Part shown: positions 38,179 to 46,134 of the stretch, in pieces
How positions within the stretch are numbered: position 1 is the stretch's first letter
Layout of the letters: the number at the start of each line of letters is the position of its first letter
Assembly: GCA_938073895.1 (NCBI GenBank)
Contig: CALJFB010000005.1
Coordinates: 1 to 64,000 of the forward strand
Direction: 5' to 3'
Source of the DNA: an uncultured Flavobacteriaceae bacterium
GTDB lineage: Bacteria > Bacteroidota > Bacteroidia > Flavobacteriales > Flavobacteriaceae
DNA length: 64,000 nucleotides
Program-made: the position numbers and the translations under genes
Notes under the pieces: model-generated
Told to the model about the DNA's origin: nothing
Database searches by the model: none
The model's input: the letters and a program-made list of their open reading frames with translations, nothing else

Positions 38179-39636
38179 TTAAGATTTCATTTTTTTTAAT
38201 CGATACAAAATTGGTTGTAGTACTTTTTTTGTAGAATTATAAAGAATAATATCTTTTATGTAATCCTTAAAAACTTTTGGATTTATTGGAATAGATAGAA
38301 GTTTAGTGTCATAATAATTTAATAATTCCTTTTGTATTAATGCACCAGATTTTGACCTTTGTTTTGCTGTTGTATTAAATAGTATTGAATAAATTAAGTA
38401 TTTGTTATTATATGGAGAGACATCTTCTGTGTTTGCAAAGTCTAATTCGTAAGACCATTTTGCAACAAATTTGGATAGTATTTCTTCTAAATAAAACAAA
38501 TCACTTGCTTCAAAATTATACGTTTTTATATAATCTTTATTTAAACGTAACCATTTCTCTAAGTAGTCTGTTTTTTCTTTTTCAGTTTCTAAATGTCCTA
38601 TACGTTTATCGCTATAATCTTTAGTTTTAAATAAATAATTATGTGGACTTTTTATAATTCCTGCGCCATTAGCCGTAATAATAAAGTCCTTTTTGTAATT
38701 ATGTTTAATCCATTGTATGTTTTTAGTTTTACCTAAAATTCTTGGAATTAAAAATTGTGAACTGTATTTTTTTAAAAATGAATCTGTTAAAGGTTCAAGT
38801 TGTATTATTTGATGTTTTAGGTTAAATAATTTACATATTTTTGCAGCTATAGAAACATCTCTTTTTACATAAGCATCATTTCTATTAAAGGTGAAAAATG
38901 AAGATTTAAAGTTGTTTTTAATAACCGAACCAACTAAGACTCTAGAGTCTATTCCTGCTGTTAAAGCAATACTATAACTGCCTACTTTATCTACATAAGC
39001 AATTGTGTTATCTATTATTTTGGCATTAAGTATAGTTAGTTCTTTAAGTGAGAATTTTTTGGTGCAATAAATTTTAATTCGGTTAGCTTTAAAAGTATTT
39101 AGATTTAAAACGTGATTTGGCTGAAGGATTTCAAGGTCTTGATCCCATTCTTTATTATTAACAAATAAGTGTTCTTGAACTTTTAGAAAGATAGAATTCT
39201 TTGCTAAATCTTGTAGTTTATTAGGTAAGTTTAATTCCTTTTTAGAATATTCTATAAGTAATTTATCGCAAGAGCTTAAATATTTATGTAATGCGTCTTT
39301 AAAATAAAACACACGTCTAGTTCCAAGAAAATCGTTTATTATTTTTAGGTTAGTTCCTGTTTTAAATAGTATTAAAAAGCGTCCAGAACATTGCTCTATA
39401 AACTCCAGTAATAAGTCTTGATTTGAAAAATTAGATAATGTTAATGCAATTTCTTTAGTGTTATTTTGATTAGTTACAGGATTAAAAATATAACCAATAA
39501 TACAAATATTGTTTTTTGCTAAAGTTACCTCTAATTTACGATTTGTGTGAATTGTAAACTCATTAAAAGTATGCGTGTTAAAACCTTCAATTTTAATTGA
39601 TGGATTATCTGTAATAACATATTGATTTAAACGCAT
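38179..39636 (-). CDS. asparagine-synthetase-like protein lacking the glutaminase Cys
   Basis: A 485-residue protein with the layout of asparagine synthetase B but diverged. The N-terminal half resembles a class II glutamine amidotransferase (SGRFLILFKTGTNLKIINDF, then LGTRRVFYF) yet starts MRLNQ, without the catalytic Cys-2, so it cannot use glutamine in the usual way. The synthetase half keeps a PP-loop variant (SIALTAGIDSRVLVG, about 220-234) and the region FTFNRNDAYVKRDVSIAAKI. Enzymes of this kind occur in polysaccharide and peptide-modification pathways. No such cluster is evident here; the neighbours are unrelated. It is convergent with the sigma operon, 18 nt apart. Confidence 0.75.
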   Translation of the reverse strand: MRLNQYVITDNPSIKIEGFNTHTFNEFTIHTNRKLEVTLAKNNICIIGYIFNPVTNQNNTKEIALTLSNFSNQDLLLEFIEQCSGRFLILFKTGTNLKIINDFLGTRRVFYFKDALHKYLSSCDKLLIEYSKKELNLPNKLQDLAKNSIFLKVQEHLFVNNKEWDQDLEILQPNHVLNLNTFKANRIKIYCTKKFSLKELTILNAKIIDNTIAYVDKVGSYSIALTAGIDSRVLVGSVIKNNFKSSFFTFNRNDAYVKRDVSIAAKICKLFNLKHQIIQLEPLTDSFLKKYSSQFLIPRILGKTKNIQWIKHNYKKDFIITANGAGIIKSPHNYLFKTKDYSDKRIGHLETEKEKTDYLEKWLRLNKDYIKTYNFEASDLFYLEEILSKFVAKWSYELDFANTEDVSPYNNKYLIYSILFNTTAKQRSKSGALIQKELLNYYDTKLLSIPINPKVFKDYIKDIILYNSTKKVLQPILYRLKKMKS

Positions 39637-39644
39637 TGGTTTTA

Positions 39645-39688
39645 AATAAAAAATCTCCGACTAATTTATACGAAATTAGTCGGAGATT
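39645..39688 (-). terminator. intrinsic terminator of the J-KTSC gene
   Basis: A perfect 16-bp stem AATCTCCGACTAATTT/AAATTAGTCGGAGATT (39652-39667, 39673-39688) followed on the minus strand by a T-rich tract. It lies between the J-KTSC stop and the asparagine-synthetase-like start. Confidence 0.92.
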
Positions 39689-39715
39689 CAAATGTATTTT
39701 AATAAGAATTCTATT

Positions 39716-40162
39716 TTAAGCTTCTTGTAAGCTCTTTTTAGATTTTCTGTATAAGTAAGAATTGAAAATTGTTCTTTTAGCAAAACGAACTAATTTATCC
39801 GATTGACACATTTTTATGTATATCGTTTTTGGAACACCAAAATACTCATAGGTTGTTCCGTCTACAAAAGTTACTTCTAAAAGTACGCCTTTATGTTGGA
39901 AATCTGCAATACCAGAGGTAATAGTAGCGTTATATTCGTCTAAATTTTTAGCTTTAGTTTCTGGAGCTATACTTACTAAAAAATGGTAAGCGTCAATAAC
40001 TTTACGTCCCATTATTTCTGCTTCTTCTAATTTTTGGGCATCATCCTGAAATTTATCTGGATGCCAATCTTTAACCAAATTACGGTAAGCTGTTTTTAAT
40101 TCTTTTAAAGTTGATTTTGGCTCTGCAGCAAATAATGTTCTGTATTCTTTAACGCGTTTCAT
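39716..40162 (-). CDS. J-domain/KTSC-domain fusion protein
   Basis: A 148-residue cytoplasmic protein with two parts. Residues 1-65 form a J domain including the HPD motif (LVKDWHPDKFQDDAQK), which normally stimulates DnaK ATPase activity. Residues about 90-140 match the small KTSC domain (LEVTFVDGTTYEYFGVPKTIYIKM). No Gly/Phe-rich or zinc region of DnaJ is present. The combination is typical of a Bacteroidota family often named after KTSC only; the role of KTSC is unclear. A TATATTTG -7 box lies at 40183-40190 on the minus strand, giving a leader of about 15 nt. Confidence 0.85.
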   Translation of the reverse strand: MKRVKEYRTLFAAEPKSTLKELKTAYRNLVKDWHPDKFQDDAQKLEEAEIMGRKVIDAYHFLVSIAPETKAKNLDEYNATITSGIADFQHKGVLLEVTFVDGTTYEYFGVPKTIYIKMCQSDKLVRFAKRTIFNSYLYRKSKKSLQEA

Positions 40163-40246
40163 AAGAAATTTTTAATGAAGCGCAAATATAGAGGTTAAAA
40201 GTAAAGTAGTAGTTGTTTTAGTTAGTTTATTTTTAGAAGTTTAAAC

Positions 40247-40281
40247 AAAAAAATCCCAAAACAAACGTTTTGGGATTTTTT
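40247..40281 (-). terminator. intrinsic terminator of secA
   Basis: A 15-bp stem AAAAAATCCCAAAAC/GTTTTGGGATTTTTT with an AAAC loop (40248-40262, 40267-40281), 20 nt beyond the secA stop. Confidence 0.92.
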
Positions 40282-40301
40282 ATGAATTTAAAATGTTATA
40301 C

Positions 40302-43300
40302 TTAATTAACAATAACCCAAGTTCCACCTACTAATAAAGGCTCTGCTTGTTTGTATTTAACGGTTTTGCTTTCGCCAGTCATAACATTTTTAATAGTTAC
40401 TTTATCGTTACGTCCAATTTTTGGTTGGTCTCTAACAATAGTTTCCACAACTTGTCTCTCTGGTTGTGTTTGTCCAGCTTGTCTATTTTGAGCAGTACGT
40501 TGGTCAAGGTTTTGAATTTCGTCCTTTTGCACGTTAAGCTTTTCTTTTCGCTTAACGTCTCTTGCTTCTGTAATTGCGTTTGTTGTTTCCTGAGGTAATT
40601 CTCCTTTAAATAAGAAAGAAATCACTTCTTTGTTTACACTATCAATCATGCTTTTAAATAGCTCGAAAGCTTCAAATTTATATATTAATAACGGATCTTT
40701 TTGCTCGTGAACCGCTAATTGTACAGATTGCTTTAACTCATCCATTTTGCGTAAATGTGTTTTCCAAGCATCGTCTATAATTGCTAAAGATATATTCTTC
40801 TCGAAATCTACAATTAATTGTTTTCCTTCAGTTTGGTATGCTTTCTCTAAATCTGTAACAACTTGTAAAGATTTTACACCATCTGTAAAAGGAACTACTA
40901 TGCGCTTAAATTGATCGCGTTGCGTTTCGTAAACATTTTTAATTACAGGATATGCAACTTCTGCATTACGAGTCATTTTAGATTTATAATGTGCAAATGC
41001 TTCTTTGTATACTTTTTGAGCAATATCTAAAGCAGATAATTTGGTAAACTCTTCTTGAGTAATTGGAGAACTCATAGAGAAATAACGAATTAATTCAAAC
41101 TCGAAATTCTTAAAATCGTTAGCCGTTTTATTACCTTCAGAAATTACTTCAGCTGTATCATAAACCATATTGGCTATATCTACGCTTAAGCGTTCTCCAA
41201 ATAAGGCGTTATATCTACGTTTGTAAACAACTTCACGTTGCGCATTCATAACATCATCGTACTCTAAAAGACGTTTTCTAACTCCAAAGTTATTTTCTTC
41301 TACTTTTTTCTGAGCACGCTCAATAGATTTAGAAATCATTCCATGTTGGATAACTTCGCCTTCTTTTAAGCCCATTCTATCCATCATTTTTGCAATTCGT
41401 TCCGATCCAAAAAGACGCATTAAATTATCTTCTAAAGATACATAGAATTGAGAACTTCCTGGATCTCCTTGTCTACCAGCACGACCACGTAATTGTCTGT
41501 CTACACGTCTAGAATCATGACGTTCTGTACCAACAATTGCTAATCCTCCAGCAGCTTTAACTTCGTCGCTTAATTTAATATCTGTTCCACGACCGGCCAT
41601 ATTTGTTGCAATAGTAACTTGTCCTGGTTGTCCTGCTTCTGCTACAATATCTGCTTCGCGTTTATGTAATTTTGCGTTAAGTACATTGTGTGGTACTTTT
41701 CGCATTGCTAACATTTTTCCTAAAAGTTCCGAAATTTCTACATTAGTTGTACCAATTAGAACTGGTCTTCCTGCTTGAGATAATTTGGTTACTTCGTCTA
41801 TAACTGCATTGTATTTTTCACGCTTAGTTTTGTAAACTAAATCGTCTCTATCGTCTCTGGCAATTGGTCTGTTTGTTGGAATTTCTACAACATCTAATTT
41901 GTATATTTCCCATAATTCTCCAGCTTCAGTTACCGCAGTACCTGTCATACCAGATAATTTGCGATACATTCTAAAGAAGTTTTGAAGTGTTACTGTTGCA
42001 AATGTTTGCGTAGCATCTTCAATTTTAACATTTTCTTTGGCTTCTATGGCTTGGTGTAATCCGTCTGAATAACGACGACCATCCATAATACGACCAGTTT
42101 GCTCGTCTACAATCATTACTTTGTTTTCCATAACCACATATTGGTTATCTTTTTCAAATAATGCGTAAGCTTTTAATAATTGATTTAAAGTGTGAATACG
42201 TTCGGATTTTATACTAAAATCTTTAAAAAGTACTTCTTTTAATTCGGCTTCTTCTTCAGTAGCTAATTCTTGCTTTTCAATTTTAGCAATTTCTAAACCA
42301 ATTTCAGGTAATACAAAAAAGTCAGGATTTTCTTCACCCGAAAGATAATCTACACCTTTATCTGTTAGTTCAATTTGATTGTTTTTTTCGTCTATAACAT
42401 AATACAATTCCGCATCTACCTTTGGCATTTCGCGGTTATTGTCTTGCATATAGGTGTTTTCTGTCTTTTGCAGTAATAATTTTATACCTTCTTCAGATAA
42501 AAATTTAATTAAAGCTTTGTTTTTTGGAATTCCTCTAAAGACTCTTAATAATTGAAATGCACCTTCTTTAGTATCGCCATTTGCTATTTGCTTTTTGGCC
42601 TCTGCTAAAACACTTACTAAGTATTTTTGTTGAACAGATACTATGTTTTCTACTTGTGGTTTTAATTCTGTAAACTCGTGTCTGTCGCCTTGTGGAATAG
42701 GACCAGAGATAATTAATGGTGTTCTGGCATCATCTACTAATACAGAATCTACTTCATCTACAATTGCGTAGTGGTGTGGACGTTGTACTAAATCGTTTGG
42801 AGAATGCGACATATTATCACGTAAATAATCGAAACCAAATTCGTTATTTGTACCGTAAGTAATGTCTGCGTTATAAGCAGCTCTTCTTTCGTCCGAGTTT
42901 GGTTGATGGTAATCAATACAATCTACGCTTAACCCGTGAAATTCAAAAATTGGTGCCATCCAAGCACTATCTCGTTTTGCCAAGTAGTCGTTTACTGTTA
43001 CCAAGTGTACTCCTTTTCCTGCTAATGCATTTAAGTATACGGGTAAAGTTGCTACTAATGTTTTTCCTTCTCCAGTTTGCATTTCTGCAATTTTACCTTG
43101 GTGCATTGCAATACCACCAATTAACTGCACATCGTAGTGGATCATATCCCAAGTCACTTCTTTTCCGGCAGCATCCCATGAATTTGCCCAAATAGCGTTA
43201 TCGCCATCTAAAGTAACATTGTCTTTACGTCCAGAAATTAAGCGGTCAAATTCGTTAGCTGTTACTTTTACTTCTGTGTTGTTTGTAAAACGAATAGCTG

Positions 43301-43655
43301 TTTCTTTAACTACACCAAATGCTTCTGGAAGAATATCTGTTAAAACTAATTCGCTTGCAATGTAAGATTCGTCTTTAATTTTATCAATTTCTTGGTAAAT
43401 GTCTTCACGTCTGTCTATGTCTTCTGTAGCATCTGCTTCAGTTTTAAGATCGTTAATCCTATTATTAAAAGGCTTTCTTGCATCTGCAATTTTAGCTTTA
43501 AACTCGTTGGTTTTAGCTCTTAATTCATCGTTAGATAATGCAGATAGTGCAGGTCCAAAGGTTTTAACCTTTTCTACCAATGGCATTATAGACTTAACAT
43601 CTTGTTTGGATTTATCTCCAACAAAAAGTTTTAATACTGAATCTAAAAAAGTCAT
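40302..43655 (-). CDS. secA: preprotein translocase ATPase
   Basis: SecA drives protein export through SecYEG. The 1117-residue protein shows the Walker A region GKIAEMQTGEGKTLVATLPV and the DEAD-like Walker B VDEVDSVLVDDARTPLIISG. NBD2 motifs include ATNMAGRGTDIKL, GTERHDSRRVDRQLRGRAGRQGDPG and the helical scaffold QREVVYKRR. It is longer than the 900 residues of E. coli SecA; the extra part includes a stretch after the preprotein cross-linking domain (about 335-480), as is usual in Bacteroidota. The C-terminus (LLVGGTWVIVN) lacks the CxCxnCH zinc finger for SecB. It has its own strong terminator. Confidence 0.97.
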   Translation of the reverse strand: MTFLDSVLKLFVGDKSKQDVKSIMPLVEKVKTFGPALSALSNDELRAKTNEFKAKIADARKPFNNRINDLKTEADATEDIDRREDIYQEIDKIKDESYIASELVLTDILPEAFGVVKETAIRFTNNTEVKVTANEFDRLISGRKDNVTLDGDNAIWANSWDAAGKEVTWDMIHYDVQLIGGIAMHQGKIAEMQTGEGKTLVATLPVYLNALAGKGVHLVTVNDYLAKRDSAWMAPIFEFHGLSVDCIDYHQPNSDERRAAYNADITYGTNNEFGFDYLRDNMSHSPNDLVQRPHHYAIVDEVDSVLVDDARTPLIISGPIPQGDRHEFTELKPQVENIVSVQQKYLVSVLAEAKKQIANGDTKEGAFQLLRVFRGIPKNKALIKFLSEEGIKLLLQKTENTYMQDNNREMPKVDAELYYVIDEKNNQIELTDKGVDYLSGEENPDFFVLPEIGLEIAKIEKQELATEEEAELKEVLFKDFSIKSERIHTLNQLLKAYALFEKDNQYVVMENKVMIVDEQTGRIMDGRRYSDGLHQAIEAKENVKIEDATQTFATVTLQNFFRMYRKLSGMTGTAVTEAGELWEIYKLDVVEIPTNRPIARDDRDDLVYKTKREKYNAVIDEVTKLSQAGRPVLIGTTNVEISELLGKMLAMRKVPHNVLNAKLHKREADIVAEAGQPGQVTIATNMAGRGTDIKLSDEVKAAGGLAIVGTERHDSRRVDRQLRGRAGRQGDPGSSQFYVSLEDNLMRLFGSERIAKMMDRMGLKEGEVIQHGMISKSIERAQKKVEENNFGVRKRLLEYDDVMNAQREVVYKRRYNALFGERLSVDIANMVYDTAEVISEGNKTANDFKNFEFELIRYFSMSSPITQEEFTKLSALDIAQKVYKEAFAHYKSKMTRNAEVAYPVIKNVYETQRDQFKRIVVPFTDGVKSLQVVTDLEKAYQTEGKQLIVDFEKNISLAIIDDAWKTHLRKMDELKQSVQLAVHEQKDPLLIYKFEAFELFKSMIDSVNKEVISFLFKGELPQETTNAITEARDVKRKEKLNVQKDEIQNLDQRTAQNRQAGQTQPERQVVETIVRDQPKIGRNDKVTIKNVMTGESKTVKYKQAEPLLVGGTWVIVN

Positions 43656-43766
43656 AATATTGTATAATTAAATAGAGTTTTACCTCTGTAATATGATTTG
43701 TAATTGTGTTATTGCAATTTATTGCTAAATATACGTAGAGTACTTGGGTTAGTTAGAATAAAAACA

Positions 43767-43799
43767 CAAAAAAAGCCTCAACAATGAGACTTTTTTTTT
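43767..43799 (-). terminator. intrinsic terminator of the DUF2795 gene
   Basis: An AAAAAAAGCCTCA/TGAGACTTTTTTT stem with one mismatch and an ACAA loop, followed by a T-run on the minus strand. It lies 15 nt past the DUF2795 stop. Confidence 0.8.
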
Positions 43800-43813
43800 A
43801 ATTGTTATGAGAG

Positions 43814-44035
43814 TTAATATTCGTCCTCATTCCACAGATAATCTTCTTCTGTAGGATAGTCTGGCCAAATTTCCTCTATAGAATCGTAAGAATCGCCTTC
43901 ATCTTCAATAGATTGTAAATTTTCTACAACTTCTAAAGGTGCTCCGGTACGGATTCCGTAATCGATAAGCTCATCTTTTGTTGCTGGCCAAGGTGCATCA
44001 CTTAAATAAGATGCTAATTCTAAAGTCCAATACAT
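43814..44035 (-). CDS. DUF2795 family protein
   Basis: A 73-residue acidic soluble protein. The segment ASYLSDAPWPATKDELIDYGIRTGAPLEVVENLQSI (about 8-43) matches DUF2795, a small helical domain. The C-terminal third is very acidic (EEIWPDYPTEEDYLWNEDEY). Function is unknown. It has its own -7 box, TATTTTTG at 44059-44066 on the minus strand, and its own terminator, so it is monocistronic between secA and the cobalamin adenosyltransferase gene. Confidence 0.88.
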   Translation of the reverse strand: MYWTLELASYLSDAPWPATKDELIDYGIRTGAPLEVVENLQSIEDEGDSYDSIEEIWPDYPTEEDYLWNEDEY

Positions 44036-44192
44036 GTATTTGTATGTTTTAATTTTTGCAAAAATAATTTTTTAGTCGATATATGCAAACAAAATGTTAA
44101 TTAATTTCGTGTTATAGTTTTGTTAACGTAAAATTATGCGGTATTATCTAAAAAATTACTGCTGTTAATGAACGTTGCTAATTTAGCTGGAT

Positions 44193-44765
44193 TTAGTGTT
44201 TTTCAGGAATCCATTTTACTTCGTTAGCTTGTAAATCATTAGACAATTTTCGTGCCAATACAAAAAGATAGTCAGATAGTCTATTTAGGTATTTTAAAGC
44301 TTCAGGCAAAAAAGGTTCAGCATCGTTAAGTGCTGATGCTAAACGTTCTGCTCTTCTGCAAACGCAACGTGCAATATGACAATATGACACAGTTGTGTGT
44401 CCGCCTGGTAATACAAAATGCGTCATTGGCGGCAAGGATTCGTTCATTCTGTCCATTTCATCTTCCAGTAATTTGATATCTTCTTCTGAAATTTTTGGAA
44501 TGTTTAAACGTTCTTTTCCGTTTTTAAGTATTGCTTTTTCGGGATCTGTTGCTAAAATTGCACCAACAGTAAATAATTTATCTTGAATTATTATTAAGAC
44601 GTTTTTATATAATTCGTTCATTTCTTGATCGCGAATTAAGCCAATATGAGAGTTTAGCTCGTCTACAGTTCCGTAACTATCTATTCTAATATGATGTTTT
44701 GGAACACGAGTTCCACCAAATAGTGCAGTTGTACCTTTATCTCCAGTCTTAGTATATATTTTCAT
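44193..44765 (-). CDS. ATP:cob(I)alamin adenosyltransferase, PduO type
   Basis: This enzyme transfers the adenosyl group of ATP to cob(I)alamin, making coenzyme B12. The 190-residue protein shows the PduO-type ATP-binding N-terminus YTKTGDKGTTALFGGTRVPK (4-23), DSYGTVDELNSHIGL (29-43) and VLPGGHTTVSYCHIARCVCRRAER (about 120-143). The trimeric four-helix-bundle family is distinct from BtuR/CobO. A link to methylmalonyl-CoA mutase is likely because meaB is encoded 10 kb away and the human counterpart (MMAB) serves that enzyme. No cobalamin riboswitch was seen upstream. Confidence 0.94.
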   Translation of the reverse strand: MKIYTKTGDKGTTALFGGTRVPKHHIRIDSYGTVDELNSHIGLIRDQEMNELYKNVLIIIQDKLFTVGAILATDPEKAILKNGKERLNIPKISEEDIKLLEDEMDRMNESLPPMTHFVLPGGHTTVSYCHIARCVCRRAERLASALNDAEPFLPEALKYLNRLSDYLFVLARKLSNDLQANEVKWIPEKH

Positions 44766-45215
44766 TTTTAAATATCGCTAACTCTTTCTAAAGAAAGAGA
44801 ATTGTTATGATTTTATTGTGTTTATTCTTCACAACGAAGTTATAAAATATCACTCTAATAGTATAGTTATTTTTTTGTTAATGTTTAAGAGCTATTAATC
44901 TTTCATGTTTTTAAAACGCTCACTATTTAGATGTTTTAAATTCTATCCAATTAGAAGAGTAACTCCTAACTAATGTTAGCTCCTAATTTTATGTTTAATT
45001 TATTTTGTTTTGTAGATTGGTACTTAATTTGTTCTAGAAATCTTCTTATTATTTGTTTGTGAAAACTGCTATTTTTCCTAATAAATTAGTGTTTTAAGTA
45101 GCAAGAATTGTTTTAGCTAACTCAATTTTTATTGTTAGAATAGCTATAATTTAGTGTCTAATTAAGTAAAAAACACAAAATGCTATTAGATAAGTGTATA
45201 TGTATCTAAACGACA
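44766..45215. other. 450-bp intergenic region, no gene seen
   Basis: AT-rich sequence without a coding frame I would accept. A small hairpin CTAAC-TAAT-GTTAG lies at 44966-44979, flanked by near-repeats of ACTCCTAA. No terminator or clear promoter was recognised. Confidence 0.45.
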
Positions 45216-45989
45216 CTAAAGTCTAATTACAAAATGCTCTTTTTCCTGTTCTTGTCTAAAAAATACAAATCCGCACCAATAGGTGTCTATAGTTACTGAA
45301 ACTTTTGGGTGATTTTTTATGATTTGCCAAGCTTCGGTCATTTCTTTAGACCAATAAATTTCGTTAAAAACAAGAATAGAATTGTTTGTAATATTATTTA
45401 AAAGCGATTCGAAGTAGCTTAAAGTGGATTCTTTTTGATGATTTCCATCTAAAAATATAAAATCGAATGTTTCATTTTTTAAAAGACCTAAACTTTTAGA
45501 AATATCAGAATTTAGAATTGAAATGTTTTTTGTGTTATTCTTTTTTAAATTTTGAGTTGTAAAGTCTGCTATATTTTGACAGCTTTCTGTAGATGTAATT
45601 TTTCCTTCGGGATTTCCTTTGTGTAAGGCAAAAGTTGAAATTCCTAAAGAGGTTCCAAGTTCTAAGCTGTTGTTAAAGTTGAAATAATTGGCCAAGCGAT
45701 AGAGTAGTTGTGCTCTTTTTTGTGTGCTGCTAGTATTTTTTGCTAGCTCAGAAATTAGCCTATTGTTAGTTTTAGCAATTTTGGAGCCTTTTCCTAAATC
45801 TGTAACTTCTAAAGTTGATTTGTTTTTTAATAATTGCGATGTATAGTTTTTTAAATCTTTATAATCTGAATACCTTTTTTTATCGTAAAAACATTTTGTC
45901 ACTAAATTGTAAACAAATGGCGAATGTACGCCATGCTGATTAGATGATTTTAATATGAATTTAAAATATGCTTTAATTTTATACCACAC
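45216..45989 (-). CDS. class I SAM-dependent methyltransferase
   Basis: A 257-residue cytoplasmic Rossmann-fold methyltransferase. Motif I is SLELGTSLGISTFALHKGN (about 108-126), the acidic residue after strand beta2 is in KITSTESC, and motif IV is FDFIFLDGNHQKESTL, similar to O-methyltransferase/macrocin-type enzymes. The N-terminus KAYFKFILKSSNQHGVHSPFVYNLVTKCFYD is a marker of a Bacteroidota family whose substrate is unknown. The start is a GTG codon; an in-frame TAA lies shortly upstream, and no ATG precedes the conserved N-terminus. The ABC-F gene lies upstream with an inverted repeat in between. Confidence 0.85.
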   Translation of the reverse strand: MWYKIKAYFKFILKSSNQHGVHSPFVYNLVTKCFYDKKRYSDYKDLKNYTSQLLKNKSTLEVTDLGKGSKIAKTNNRLISELAKNTSSTQKRAQLLYRLANYFNFNNSLELGTSLGISTFALHKGNPEGKITSTESCQNIADFTTQNLKKNNTKNISILNSDISKSLGLLKNETFDFIFLDGNHQKESTLSYFESLLNNITNNSILVFNEIYWSKEMTEAWQIIKNHPKVSVTIDTYWCGFVFFRQEQEKEHFVIRL

Positions 45990-46048
45990 TTTGGTTTGGA
46001 TTTATTTTTTTAGAAGTTTAAATAAAAGACTTGTGTTTTCTTGCCATG

Positions 46049-46077
46049 GCACAAAGGTGCAAAGCATTGCTTTGTGC
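46049..46077. repeat. GCACAAAG/CTTTGTGC inverted repeat
   Basis: A perfect 8-bp inverted repeat (46049-46056, 46070-46077) with an inner GCAAAGCATTGC palindrome-like loop, in the gap after the ABC-F gene. It has no T-run, so it is either a weak terminator for the ABC-F gene or another structure. Confidence 0.45.
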
Positions 46078-46134
46078 ACAAATAAAACATTAATTTCCTT
46101 ATGGATTTACTCTAAACTTAAGGTTGAAATTAGT

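Noticed and set aside
44766-45215. A small gene or cobalamin riboswitch in the 450-bp gap upstream of the adenosyltransferase gene
   Set aside because: No coding frame with typical codon use and no B12-box-like sequence were seen; only a short hairpin is present.
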